Source of the DNA: an uncultured Fibrobacter sp.
Lineage (GTDB): Bacteria; Fibrobacterota; Fibrobacteria; Fibrobacterales; Fibrobacteraceae
Reading direction: 5' to 3'
Assembly: GCA_934699585.1 (NCBI GenBank)
Contig: CAKUWY010000006.1
Span: 62,001-126,000, forward strand
DNA length: 64,000 nt
Shown: positions 34,237-42,920 of the stretch, piece after piece
Layout: each line of letters starts with the position of its first letter
Position numbering within the stretch: the stretch's first letter is position 1
Notes under the pieces: generated by a model
What the model was told of the DNA's origin: nothing
The model's database searches: none
Seen by the model: the letters and a program-made list of their open reading frames with translations, nothing else
Program-made: the position numbers and the translations under genes

Positions 34237-35304
34237 ATGACAGCGATTGCAGAAACCATAAGACTCCCCGCCCGGTTGACCGCCGCCAACAGCAGGGATC
34301 TTCTGCATAGATGCAGGGGTTGTCTCCGCAAGGGCGATCTCTGCCTTGACGGGACAATGCTTGCCCAGATGGACTATAGCGGCGACGCCTTTTTTTCCCT
34401 GCTGGCCGACCTGTCCGAAAAGACGGGGCACAAGCTGACCCTCGCCCATTTCTGTGACGACATAAAATCCCACCTAAAAAATTTAAAAAGGCAAAAGGTC
34501 CCTGCAGGAGAAAAAAGCAAACGCCATTTTCTTGAAATCCTTGGAGAAAAGGGGATAAGGGCAGCCAAGGGCACAGCCGAAGTTTTCGTGTTGCTGAACA
34601 TGTCCATCTACTGGAGCCTGCTGGGGCCGTTCGACAAGGGAAAAATCAAGTTTCGCGGGACGGCCAAACAAATTTTCGCACTGGGGAGCGAAGCCATGGG
34701 CATCTGTTTTTTGATGGTGGCCCTGATTTGCTTTACCATGGCCCTGCAAAGTTCCTTTATGCTTAAGGCCGTAGGCGGCGGCTCCTACCTGGCCTCCGGT
34801 CTCGGATTCCTGATTTTTGCAGAAATCGGACCGCTTCTGACCACCATCATTCTGGCGGGTCGCTCCGGCAGTTCCATTGCGGCAGAAATCGCCAACATGT
34901 CCGTATGCGAAGAAGTAAAGGCCATCAAGACCATGGCCATTCCGCCTGTTCAATACCTGGTGGTGCCCCGCTTTATCGCCATGAGCATTTGTACGCCAAT
35001 CCTTTCATTCTGCGCCTCCATCTGCGGATGTTTCGCCGGATTCCTGATAGCCTTCTTTTTCTTTGACATCACCTTTACCAACTATTTCAACTCTATCCGC
35101 GAAGGCATCGAGCCAATCCTTTTCTTAAAGAGTTCCATCAAGGCACTTGTATTTGGATGGTTGGTCACCCTTATATCTTGCAACAAGGGGTTGAACGCCA
35201 CCGGCGGTGCCGAAGCGGTTGGCCTCGCCACAACATCCAGCGTGGTAACTTCCATTTCCGCAATCATCGTTGCCGACACCTGCTTCGGCTTCATATTCTA
35301 CTGA
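34237..35304 (+). CDS. mlaE: MlaE-type lipid ABC transporter permease with N-terminal STAS-like domain
   Basis: 355 aa. The first about 100 residues look like a STAS domain (LCLDGTMLAQMDYSGDAFF) fused to a five-helix MlaE/TGD1 permease: ALQSSFMLKAVGGGSYLASG, the coupling motif AGRSGSSIAAEIANM, KAIKTMAIPPVQYLVVPR. In E. coli the STAS protein MlaB is a separate gene. This fused form occurs in several bacteria. First gene of an operon with mlaF, mlaD and a lipoprotein for phospholipid movement between membranes. Confidence 0.9.
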   Translation: MTAIAETIRLPARLTAANSRDLLHRCRGCLRKGDLCLDGTMLAQMDYSGDAFFSLLADLSEKTGHKLTLAHFCDDIKSHLKNLKRQKVPAGEKSKRHFLEILGEKGIRAAKGTAEVFVLLNMSIYWSLLGPFDKGKIKFRGTAKQIFALGSEAMGICFLMVALICFTMALQSSFMLKAVGGGSYLASGLGFLIFAEIGPLLTTIILAGRSGSSIAAEIANMSVCEEVKAIKTMAIPPVQYLVVPRFIAMSICTPILSFCASICGCFAGFLIAFFFFDITFTNYFNSIREGIEPILFLKSSIKALVFGWLVTLISCNKGLNATGGAEAVGLATTSSVVTSISAIIVADTCFGFIFY

Positions 35305-35311
35305 GGACAAA

Positions 35312-36109
35312 ATGGTAGTTCCATCGAAAAGCGCAATTCTCCAGGTAGATCACCTGAAAGCAGGTTACGGTGGCAGGACCGTTTTGAACGACATATCCTT
35401 CGACGTAAAAAAGGGTGAAATCCGCATGATCCTGGGAAGTTCCGGCTGCGGGAAATCTACGCTGCTGAACAACATCCTAAAACTGATAAAATCCCAAAGC
35501 GGGACCATCACCTATTTCGGGAAAACCTTCGGTGCCAAAGAAGGGCTGGACAGCGAGACCCGCATGCGTACCGGCGTCCTTTTCCAAAACGGGGCGCTAC
35601 TTTCGGACCTGACCGTAGCAGAAAACGCCATGCTCCCCCTGATTCGCAGCATGCCCTACATGCCCAAAAGCCAGATGGAAGCCATCGTTGCCGACAGGCT
35701 GGAAAAAGTCCACCTGCTGGACGCCTTCCACAAGTATCCTTCGGAATTGTCTGGGGGAATGAAAAAAAGGGCCGCCCTCGCCCGGGCCATCGCCCTCAAG
35801 CCAGAACTGCTGTTCTGCGACGAACCGTCCACTGGACTGGACCCGATTACCGCCCGCTCTTTGGACGAACTCCTGCTGGAACTTAGGGACACCCTGGGAG
35901 TTTCCATGGTTATTGTGTCTCACGAGCTGGAAAGTATCAAGATTATATGCGACAGGTTCGTATATTTGCAGGAAGGATACGTACTCATGGACGGAACACT
36001 GCAACAAGGACTAGATAGCGAAAACCCGACCCTCTGGAATTTTTTCCGCAGGGAATGCCCCCCCGAAAAAGACAACAATGAATATTACCATTTCGATTTT
36101 CTAGACTAA
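35312..36109 (+). CDS. mlaF: MlaF-type lipid ABC transporter ATPase
   Basis: 265 aa from the ATG at 35312, with GAGGAC seven bases upstream; the in-frame ATG at 35270 lies inside mlaE and is rejected. Walker A GSSGCGKST, Q-loop LFQNGAL, signature LSGGMKKRAALAR, Walker B LLFCDEPSTGLD and switch His in VSHELES are intact. It powers the MlaE permease. Confidence 0.93.
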   Translation: MVVPSKSAILQVDHLKAGYGGRTVLNDISFDVKKGEIRMILGSSGCGKSTLLNNILKLIKSQSGTITYFGKTFGAKEGLDSETRMRTGVLFQNGALLSDLTVAENAMLPLIRSMPYMPKSQMEAIVADRLEKVHLLDAFHKYPSELSGGMKKRAALARAIALKPELLFCDEPSTGLDPITARSLDELLLELRDTLGVSMVIVSHELESIKIICDRFVYLQEGYVLMDGTLQQGLDSENPTLWNFFRRECPPEKDNNEYYHFDFLD

Positions 36110-36119
36110 AGAGTGAAAG

Positions 36120-37046
36120 ATGGAAACCACACGCTCCGAAAGAATAAAGATTGGCGCTTTCATGCTCTTTTGCGGAATACTTATCCTGGTATTCCTGGGC
36201 TACGTCCTGTCCCGCTACCTGAACAAGGAATACGACTATTACTACACCATATTCAACGATTCAGTCATTGGCCTGTATAACGAAGCGCAGGTCAAACTGA
36301 ACGGCATTGATGTGGGAAACGTGGTAAGGATTCAAATCGACTCCACGGACTTGAACCAGGTCGTGGTGATTTTCCGAGTAAACAGGGGGACTCCAATCAA
36401 GCAGGGAACCAGGGCAAGTATGACCCATGGGATTTCCCTTACTGGCGAAAAGCAAATAGTTCTCTCTGGCGGACGTTTTGACGAACCCAATGTGGAAAAG
36501 AATGGTTATGTTCCCGCAGCAGAAAATTCATTTGACAAGTTTGCAAACCAGGCAGGCGACATCGTTGGAAATGTAGATGCACTGGTTGGAAACCTGAACC
36601 GTATTTTTTCCAGGGAAAACGTAAACAACATCAGCAGCGCCCTGAAAAATTTGGAAAGTGCGACCAAGAATTTGGACCAGTTGACACAGAACATATCCTC
36701 CCCTATCGAGAATTTCTCTGCTGCAGCCAATTCCATGAAAACCATTCTGGGAGAAATCGAGGAAGCCAAAATCGCAGCCAAGGCGGGAACTGACCTAGAC
36801 CTGATCAAGGAGAAACTGGAAGCCATCGATACCAGGACCATGAACGACAACCTGCAGCAGACGCTGGAATCCGTAAAGCAGTTGACTGGGCGCCTGGACC
36901 AGACCGTCTATAAGAATCAAGACCAGGTAGAAAATGTCATTACCGAACTGAACGCGGTGCTTTCCAACATGGAAGAATTCTCCCAAAAGATCAAAAACAA
37001 TCCCTCGGCACTTATCCATTCAGAAGCCAAGGAGAGACGCAAATGA
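36120..37046 (+). CDS. mlaD: MlaD-type MCE lipid-binding protein
   Basis: 308 aa. One N-terminal transmembrane helix (GAFMLFCGILILVFLGYVL), an MCE domain (about 40-130: DSVIGLYNEAQVKLNGIDVG, GTRASMTHGISLTGEKQIVL) and a long C-terminal coiled-coil-type helix region to the end. It forms the periplasmic hexamer that binds lipid for the MlaEF core. Overlaps the lipoprotein gene by 4 bases. Confidence 0.93.
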   Translation: METTRSERIKIGAFMLFCGILILVFLGYVLSRYLNKEYDYYYTIFNDSVIGLYNEAQVKLNGIDVGNVVRIQIDSTDLNQVVVIFRVNRGTPIKQGTRASMTHGISLTGEKQIVLSGGRFDEPNVEKNGYVPAAENSFDKFANQAGDIVGNVDALVGNLNRIFSRENVNNISSALKNLESATKNLDQLTQNISSPIENFSAAANSMKTILGEIEEAKIAAKAGTDLDLIKEKLEAIDTRTMNDNLQQTLESVKQLTGRLDQTVYKNQDQVENVITELNAVLSNMEEFSQKIKNNPSALIHSEAKERRK

Positions 37047-37666
37047 TTCGATACACGTCATTCTGGGCTGCGACCCGGAATCTAGCGGCGCTTTTATTGC
37101 TTACCCTTACCCTGACAGGTTGCTTTGGCGGCGGGACCTCTGAGCCTACACGTTACTATACCCTTGCCGTAGAAAACATTTCTGCACCCAAGGCGAGCGA
37201 GACACTTGCAAGCAAGAGCGTAACCGTAAAGAAATTTACCATCGACCCCGCCTACCAGCGCTCAAATATCGTCTATCGGGAATCTGCCTACGACTTCATG
37301 TTCTACGACCTGGACCTCTGGGCAAGCCGGCCGGAACACATGATTACACGGGTCGTCACGGAATATGTTGAAAAGAGCAAATTGTTCAAGTCTGTTATTG
37401 CGGCAGGCGGCATCATGCCGGATTACGAACTCTCTGGCCACATCGGGGCAATCGAGGAGGTTGACGAAGGCAGTTCCCAGTCAGCACACCTGACTATTGG
37501 CCTCACATTCAAGAGCGTCCAGTCGAGCGCTATCTTGTGGGAGGGCAAATGCGACAAAAGTAGGTCCACCACTAGCAGGGAACCGAGAGTCACGGCGGAA
37601 GCCCTGTCCAAACTACTGGGCGAATGCTTGGAAGAAAGCCTGAAGGGGATTTCTTCTATAGAATAA
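37043..37666 (+). CDS. ABC-type lipid transport auxiliary lipoprotein (PqiC/YmbA-like)
   Basis: 207 aa. Lipobox LLLTLTLTGC, then EPTRYYTLAVENISAP and a TRVVTEYVEKSKLFKSVI segment as in the PqiC/YmbA (DUF330-like) auxiliary lipoproteins of MCE transporters. It is probably anchored in the outer membrane, receiving or docking the MCE channel. Last gene of the mla operon; alr follows after 27 bases. Confidence 0.8.
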   Translation: MIRYTSFWAATRNLAALLLLTLTLTGCFGGGTSEPTRYYTLAVENISAPKASETLASKSVTVKKFTIDPAYQRSNIVYRESAYDFMFYDLDLWASRPEHMITRVVTEYVEKSKLFKSVIAAGGIMPDYELSGHIGAIEEVDEGSSQSAHLTIGLTFKSVQSSAILWEGKCDKSRSTTSREPRVTAEALSKLLGECLEESLKGISSIE

Positions 37667-37693
37667 TTTGCTAGATTGTCTTGCACCTTTTTT

Positions 37694-38944
37694 ATGGCGA
37701 CAGCAAGCATGAGCGAACAACCGAAACTTCTAAAAAATCCGCCGGACCTGAACAAGATTGCAAGGCCCAATTGGATCGAAATCAACCTGGATGCCCTCTG
37801 CAACAACATCAAGTTCATCCGCAGCCAGATTCCCGCAAACACCAAGATTCTCTTACCCGTAAAGGCCGACTCCTACGGTCACGGGAGCCTCGCCTGCTCC
37901 TTTGCCGCCAAGTTCGGCGGTGCAGACTACCTGGGAGTGGCCCACATCAGCGAAGGCATGCTGCTCCGCCAGTACGGCATGGACCTTCCCATTCTGGTAC
38001 TTGGCCCCTGCACGCCCTCTGACTTTGCCTACTTCGTGGAATTCCAGCTGACCGCCGCCATCACGGACATCCGTACCGCCATGGCCTTCGACCAGTTCCT
38101 GAAAGAGACGGGCACCACCTGCAAGGCACACCTGGCAGTTGATACGGGCATGAACCGTTACGGCTTTGACGCCGAGGACTTCAACAACATCCGTGCGGCA
38201 CTGAGCCTCAAGAACTTGCATTTCGAAGGGATGTTCACCCATCTGGCCACTGCCGACATGCCGGGGAACCCCAAGACCGACATCCAGATCCAGCGCTTTA
38301 CGCGACTCGTAGATGTGCTGGAAGCGGAAGGACTCCGCCCCGCCATCTGCCACTGTAGCAGTTCCGCAGGCACCCTCACCCGCCCCGAAAGCCACTTTGA
38401 CATGGTGCGCCCGGGCCTTGCCCTCTACGGCTACAACTGCATGGGAGCTGCCCCTTCGCCGTGGCCGATTAAGCCCGTAATGCGAATCAAGTCCACCATC
38501 CGCCACATTCACGACGTGAAGCCCGGCGAGACGGTCAGTTACGGCGGCTACTGGATGGCACAGCAGCCCACTCGAATCGCCACCGTGGCCATCGGTTACG
38601 GCGACGGTTACCTCCGCGGTGGCTACAACAAGGGATTCCTGTTTATCCGTGGGCAGCTCTGCCCCATTCTCGGCCGCGTGTGCATGGACGCCACCATGGT
38701 GGATGTAAGCCACATTCCCGACGTTCAGGTTGGCGAAACGGTTGATGTGGTGAACGGCGAACTGGACCACCGCATTTCCATGGAAAGCGTGGCCGACGAC
38801 CACCACACTATCCCCTACGAATTCACCAGCCGCGTAGCCCGCCGCCTGTACCGCAAGTACTACTGGAAAAACCGCCTGGTGCGCTGGGATTACCTGCGTC
38901 AGGAATTCGGCGTCAAGGAATACAAGGAATATCCGCTGCGGTAA
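37694..38944 (+). CDS. alr: alanine racemase
   Basis: 416 aa from the ATG at 37694 (ATG 37709 is also possible). PLP lysine in LLPVKADSYGHGS (Lys57 from this start), HLAVDTGMNRYGF, HCSSSAGTL, RPGLALYGYN and the second-domain catalytic region VSYGGYW...VAIGYGDGY, RVCMDATMVDVSH. It makes D-alanine for peptidoglycan. The N-terminus is about 25 residues longer than usual. Confidence 0.93.
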   Translation: MATASMSEQPKLLKNPPDLNKIARPNWIEINLDALCNNIKFIRSQIPANTKILLPVKADSYGHGSLACSFAAKFGGADYLGVAHISEGMLLRQYGMDLPILVLGPCTPSDFAYFVEFQLTAAITDIRTAMAFDQFLKETGTTCKAHLAVDTGMNRYGFDAEDFNNIRAALSLKNLHFEGMFTHLATADMPGNPKTDIQIQRFTRLVDVLEAEGLRPAICHCSSSAGTLTRPESHFDMVRPGLALYGYNCMGAAPSPWPIKPVMRIKSTIRHIHDVKPGETVSYGGYWMAQQPTRIATVAIGYGDGYLRGGYNKGFLFIRGQLCPILGRVCMDATMVDVSHIPDVQVGETVDVVNGELDHRISMESVADDHHTIPYEFTSRVARRLYRKYYWKNRLVRWDYLRQEFGVKEYKEYPLR

Positions 38945-38959
38945 AAAAGGTGTAATTTC

Positions 38960-38966
38960 TATATTT
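38960..38966 (+). promoter_or_regulatory. putative -10 box of pheT
   Basis: TATATTT between alr and pheT, implying a leader of roughly 70 bases that includes the short upstream ORF. Confidence 0.5.
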
Positions 38967-38988
38967 ACCCGGGAAAATTTAAGCAGGC

Positions 38989-39048
38989 ATGGATTTTGCG
39001 GCAGATAAGCGAACCGCGGCAATTCCCGTGCCAAAGAGGAAAAGATGA
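38989..39048 (+). CDS. 19-codon upstream ORF overlapping the pheT start
   Basis: ATG at 38989, 19 codons ending in a basic VPKRKR, with its TGA overlapping the pheT ATG as ATGA. It sits 22 bases after TATATTT at 38960-38966. It contains a single Phe codon, so classical attenuation is unlikely; the geometry fits translational coupling. Could be fortuitous. Confidence 0.4.
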   Translation: MDFAADKRTAAIPVPKRKR

Positions 39049-41480
39049 AAGTTTCTTTGAATTGGCTCAGACGTCACGTTGATCTTCCGGAAAATGCGGA
39101 AGAAGTTGCAAAGGCGCTCACCTCCATCGGTCTCGAAGTTGAAGGCACCGAGGAACCGGGCAAAGTCTACGAGAAGCTCGTTGTTGCTAAGGTTCTTACC
39201 TGCGACCCCCACCCGGACAGCGACCACCTGCACATCACCACCGTGAACGACGGCAAGGAAACGCTCCAGGTTGTTTGCGGCGCCCCCAACGTAGCCGCGG
39301 GCCAGACCGTGGTTCTCGCCCCGATTGGCGCGGAACTCCCGCTCGAGGGCGGTGGCACTCTCAAGATGAAGAAGTCCAAGATCCGCGGCGTAGAAAGTTT
39401 CGGAATGATTTGCGCCGAAGACGAAATCGGTCTCAGCGACGACCACGCCGGCATCATGGTGCTGGACGACAGCATTCCGGCAGGCACCCCCTTCGTGAGT
39501 CTCGGCATGTACGACGTGTGCTATGAACTGAACGTGACCCCGAACCGCCCGGATGCTTTGAGCCACCGCGGCGTGGCCCGTGAACTGGCCGCCAAGTTCA
39601 ACCGCCCGCTGAAGCCCCTCGCCTACGAACTTAAGGAAGATACCGAGGCCGCAAGTTCCGCCATCAGCCTCGAAGTGGTTCCCGGCTGCGGCTGCTCCCG
39701 CTACGTGGGCCGAGTCATCAAGGACGTGAAGGTCGAAAAGTCCCCCGCCTGGCTCGCAAAGCTTTTGCACGCCGTCGGCATGAACAGCATCAACAACGTG
39801 GTGGACATCACGAACTTCATCTTGATGGACGTGGGCCAGCCGCTCCACAGTTTTGACATGGACCAGCTCCACGGCAACAAGATTAAGGTGCGCCGTGCCG
39901 TGAAGGGCGAAAAGATTGAAACCATCGACCATACCGCCCATGAGCTCGTTGAAAACGACCTCGTGATTTGCGACGGCGACCGTCCGGCCTGCGTTGCCGG
40001 CGTGATGGGCGGCGTCGAATCCGAAATCGTCGATGCCACCAAGAACGTGTTCCTCGAGAGCGCCTGGTTCAACCCGACGGTGGTCCGCAAGCAGGCCAAG
40101 CGTCTCTGCATTTCCACCGACTCCAGTTACCGCTTTGAACGCGAAATCGACTTCGCAACCCAGGACGAATACAGCAAGTACGCCTGCGCTCTCATCCAGG
40201 AAGTCGCGGGTGGCCGCATCCTCAAGGGCAGCGTCGAATACACCGGCGACGACCACAAGAAGGAATGCAGCGTGGTCACGCTCCGCATCGCCCAGGCTGA
40301 ACGCGTTATCGGCATGAAGCTCGACATGGCCCAGGTGGAGAAGTTCCTCACGGGCATCGCTCTCGAAGTCGTCTCCAAGACGGAGAACTCCATCACCTTC
40401 AAGATTCCGAGTTTCCGCCCCGACCTGGAACGGGAAGTGGACCTCATCGAAGAAGTCGCCCGACTTGTCGGGTTCGACAACATTCCATACACGCTGCCCT
40501 CCTTCAAGATGCAGCCCAATGAACTGCCGCCCATTGAAGTCTTGAACCGTAAGATTCGCAAGACACTTTCTGCCATGGGCCTGCACGAATGCCTGAGCCT
40601 GCGCTTCACGAGCAAGGCCCGCACCGAGGCCCTGTTCGGTACCGAAAACGACGACCGCCGCAGCAAGCCCGCACTGCTTTTGAACCCGCTCTCCGAAGAG
40701 TTGGGCGCGGTACCCACGAGCCTCCTCCCCAACCTCCTCAAGAGCGTTGCCGAGAACGAGAAGAACCGCCCCGGTTCCGTGCGCCTGTTCGAAGTGGCCA
40801 AGGGCCAGTTCAAGCGAGACCGGAAGGACGTCCGCGACCCGGGCTTCGACGAATCGAACCTCGTGGCTCTGGCCATCGCAGGCAACTTCGACGTGAACCC
40901 GCTCAACGACAAGCCCGCCCAGATTGACTTTACCGCCTTCAAGGGCTTGGTGCAGAGTTTTCTCAAGCGCGTGGGCCTCGTCGTGGAATTCCGCGTGAGC
41001 GCCAAGCCCGAAATCTTCCTGCACCCGGGCAAGCAGACCGAAATCCTCGCCGACGGCGTGGTGCTCGGCACCATGGGCGAACTCCACCCCTCCGTGATGG
41101 CCGCAAACGACATCAGCTACACCACCTACGTGATGGAACTGGACATGGACAAGATGGAACACGCCACCCACAAGAAGATCGTGTTCGAAGCCTTCAGCCG
41201 CCAGGTGCCTTCTACCCGCGACATCTCGCTGGAAGTGGCGAAGTCCATGACCCACGAAGACATTGTCGCCCGCATCAAGGGACTGAACCCCAAGAACCTC
41301 GCGAAGATTACCCTCAAGAGCATCTACGAAGGCGACAAGATCGAAGCCGGTAAGAAGAACATGGTCTATAGCCTCACCTACCAGGCCATGGACCGCACCC
41401 TTACCGACGACGATGTCAACAAGGCCCACAACAAACTGCGTGACAAGTTGGTCGCCAACGGCGATATTGTGCTGAGATAA
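39045..41480 (+). CDS. pheT: phenylalanyl-tRNA synthetase beta subunit
   Basis: 811 aa, full length. N-terminal MKVSLNWLRRHVDLPENAEE, the tRNA-binding EMAP-like domain (VVAKVLTCDPHPDSDHLHI...VVCGAPNVAAGQ), B3/B4 editing domain (VVDITNFILMDVGQPLHSFD), B5 domain (PSFRPDLEREVDLIEEVARL) and C-terminal anticodon-binding FDX-ACB domain. AGAGGA precedes the ATG. pheS is not adjacent, unlike many bacteria. Confidence 0.97.
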   Translation: MKVSLNWLRRHVDLPENAEEVAKALTSIGLEVEGTEEPGKVYEKLVVAKVLTCDPHPDSDHLHITTVNDGKETLQVVCGAPNVAAGQTVVLAPIGAELPLEGGGTLKMKKSKIRGVESFGMICAEDEIGLSDDHAGIMVLDDSIPAGTPFVSLGMYDVCYELNVTPNRPDALSHRGVARELAAKFNRPLKPLAYELKEDTEAASSAISLEVVPGCGCSRYVGRVIKDVKVEKSPAWLAKLLHAVGMNSINNVVDITNFILMDVGQPLHSFDMDQLHGNKIKVRRAVKGEKIETIDHTAHELVENDLVICDGDRPACVAGVMGGVESEIVDATKNVFLESAWFNPTVVRKQAKRLCISTDSSYRFEREIDFATQDEYSKYACALIQEVAGGRILKGSVEYTGDDHKKECSVVTLRIAQAERVIGMKLDMAQVEKFLTGIALEVVSKTENSITFKIPSFRPDLEREVDLIEEVARLVGFDNIPYTLPSFKMQPNELPPIEVLNRKIRKTLSAMGLHECLSLRFTSKARTEALFGTENDDRRSKPALLLNPLSEELGAVPTSLLPNLLKSVAENEKNRPGSVRLFEVAKGQFKRDRKDVRDPGFDESNLVALAIAGNFDVNPLNDKPAQIDFTAFKGLVQSFLKRVGLVVEFRVSAKPEIFLHPGKQTEILADGVVLGTMGELHPSVMAANDISYTTYVMELDMDKMEHATHKKIVFEAFSRQVPSTRDISLEVAKSMTHEDIVARIKGLNPKNLAKITLKSIYEGDKIEAGKKNMVYSLTYQAMDRTLTDDDVNKAHNKLRDKLVANGDIVLR

Positions 41481-41507
41481 TAAGTCGGCGAACCTATAAC
41501 AATATGT

Positions 41508-41618
41508 GTCGGCAAACAAGTTTGCCTCCCGCATACGCTTTGCGTATGCGAATAAAAGCTATGGTCAGTCGGCAATCAAAGTTTGCCTCCCGCATACGCT
41601 TTGCGTATGCGAATAAAA
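41508..41618. repeat. two tandem copies of a double-hairpin repeat
   Basis: Copies at 41508-41557 and 41568-41618. Each has GGCAAAC/GTTTGCC and then a perfect 9-bp stem CGCATACGC-TTT-GCGTATGCG followed by AATAAAA. They fill the gap between pheT and the next lipoprotein. The lack of a T run after the stem argues against simple terminators. Confidence 0.85.
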
Positions 41619-41637
41619 ATTCTAAATTGTTCGGCAA

Positions 41638-42102
41638 ATGAAGATTGCTTATTTAAAATTTTTGCCGTTTGCATTGGCTCTTTGGGGGCTTGCGGCCTGT
41701 TCTACCGACCCCGAACCGGAGGATTTTTCCGCCGAAGAACTTCGGGACATGACCCCTATCATGCAATTCAAAGGTAATCCCATTCCCGAGGATTGCTATT
41801 CCGAAGAACATGTCACCACAGACGTCACCAAAATCCGGGAGCCCGGTGACACATACTCGGGTCCCTTTTGGCGGTTGGAATGCTATTTCTACTATGAAAA
41901 ATATGCTGAATTTTACCAGGCCATTGAAGACATGGGCTGGAAATACGATTCAGACGAAGGCAACCAAGGTGATTGTGGGCCTAAACATGAATACACAAAA
42001 ACCGTCAACCACCGCAAATTGCACCTATACGTGAAAACCTGCGACGGTAGCGATTGGTTTGTATCTAAAGACCGCTTCCTATTCCACGTGGAATACAAAT
42101 AG
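41638..42102 (+). CDS. small lipoprotein of unknown function
   Basis: 154 aa. Signal peptide MKIAYLKFLPFALALWGLAAC gives a lipobox Cys21, followed by an acidic PEPEDFSAEE linker. The mature part has four further cysteines (CYSEE, LECYF, GDCGP, KTCDG), probably two disulphides, and aromatic strands. The ATG is 8 bases after TAAATTG without a ribosome site. No family recognised. Confidence 0.72.
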   Translation: MKIAYLKFLPFALALWGLAACSTDPEPEDFSAEELRDMTPIMQFKGNPIPEDCYSEEHVTTDVTKIREPGDTYSGPFWRLECYFYYEKYAEFYQAIEDMGWKYDSDEGNQGDCGPKHEYTKTVNHRKLHLYVKTCDGSDWFVSKDRFLFHVEYK

Positions 42103-42116
42103 CTTATTGAGCAGCA

Positions 42117-42695
42117 TCAATAATTTTTGAGACAGCGCACGGAATACATGTTCCCGCTGTAATCAAATTCCATGGAGAAATCGCCAGGAGGGGCCAAATG
42201 CCAGCCATAGGCGTCACCCTCTTCGCTGGTGGCGCTCCAGAAATGGGCGGACACTCCTAGTTCCACAAATTCGTCGGTTGCCTTGCCAGCAGGCACTATG
42301 TCGAACCCGTAACGGTCTGAACCGTCCCACTTGTCGCGGGACTTCAGGCTCACCCAGGCGGCCTCCTTACCGTCGCTGTCTTCGATGACCGTGCGGAAAC
42401 GTTTCCATTCGTCGTTTTCTGGCAGGTGCCAGCCCGTAGGGCATGCCTCCTTTGCCATCTCAAAATTATAGAGGCGGCCGTACTTTGCACAATTCTCCGG
42501 ATTGTTGTCGTAGCAGGCACTCCCTTTCACATTGAACGCAAGGTTTTCGGCCATCCAGACGCGGGTCCCGATGACAACCGTCCTGTAGGTGTGTCCGTCG
42601 CGAGCATCGCGGAATGTTCCCGTCTGCGGCAAAGCGAAACAGGCGCAAGCAAGCGCAAGAAAAAGAAAAAGGATATTCCTTAAAATAGAAACCAT
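42117..42695 (-). CDS. Fibrobacter succinogenes major paralogous domain protein
   Basis: 192 aa secreted protein. After the signal peptide (ILFLFLALACACFA) the sequence GTFRDARDGHTYRTVVIG, RVWMAENLAFNVKGS, CYDNNPENCAKYGRLYNF, EACPTGWHLPENDEWKRF, and SAHFWSATSEEGDAYGWHL with a final YSVRCLKN follows the Fib_succ_major family throughout. The function of the family is unknown; dozens of copies are typical of Fibrobacter genomes. TATATTT ends 7 bases before the ATG. It converges with the lipoprotein at 41638-42102. Confidence 0.93.
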   Translation of the reverse strand: MVSILRNILFLFLALACACFALPQTGTFRDARDGHTYRTVVIGTRVWMAENLAFNVKGSACYDNNPENCAKYGRLYNFEMAKEACPTGWHLPENDEWKRFRTVIEDSDGKEAAWVSLKSRDKWDGSDRYGFDIVPAGKATDEFVELGVSAHFWSATSEEGDAYGWHLAPPGDFSMEFDYSGNMYSVRCLKNY

Positions 42696-42702
42696 ACAGC
42701 GA

Positions 42703-42709
42703 AAATATA
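42703..42709 (-). promoter_or_regulatory. putative -10/-7 box of the major paralogous domain gene
   Basis: TATATTT on the minus strand, 7 bases before the ATG at 42695, with no ribosome site. Confidence 0.45.
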
Positions 42710-42820
42710 AAATATCTCCTAAACCTCGGTCTAGTATCCAAAGACAGTTCTTATTCTTTGATTACAACCGAAAGCTACATGGGCTTGCGGCCATTTTTTG
42801 TCCATCAAGCGTTCTTTTTC

Positions 42821-42828
42821 TATATTTG
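42821..42828 (+). promoter_or_regulatory. putative -10 box of leuCD
   Basis: TATATTTG. The predicted leader to the leuC ATG is about 85 bases and includes a repeat half-element at 42861-42895. Confidence 0.5.
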
Positions 42829-42860
42829 TGCCCGCAATAAATCGTAAAAAACAATCCCAA

Positions 42861-42895
42861 TGGATTCTATCGGGCCTTCGGCCCTCCAGAATGAC
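42861..42895. repeat. right half of a GTCAT...ATGAC element in the leuC leader
   Basis: TGGATTCTATCGG...CTCCAGAATGAC, nearly identical to the right half of the element at 32489-32562; contains the stem GGGCC-ttc-GGCCC. Confidence 0.75.
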
Positions 42896-42920
42896 AACGG
42901 GAATAAAAAGAGACAAAACT

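Noticed and set aside
38945..39044. T-box leader before pheT
   Set aside because: The leader is too short and lacks the T-box TGGN-binding sequence and stem I features.
38979..41534. 851-codon open frame on the minus strand
   Set aside because: It is antisense to pheT; composition is His/Val/Gly-rich as expected from the complement of GC-rich codons, and no family motif is seen.
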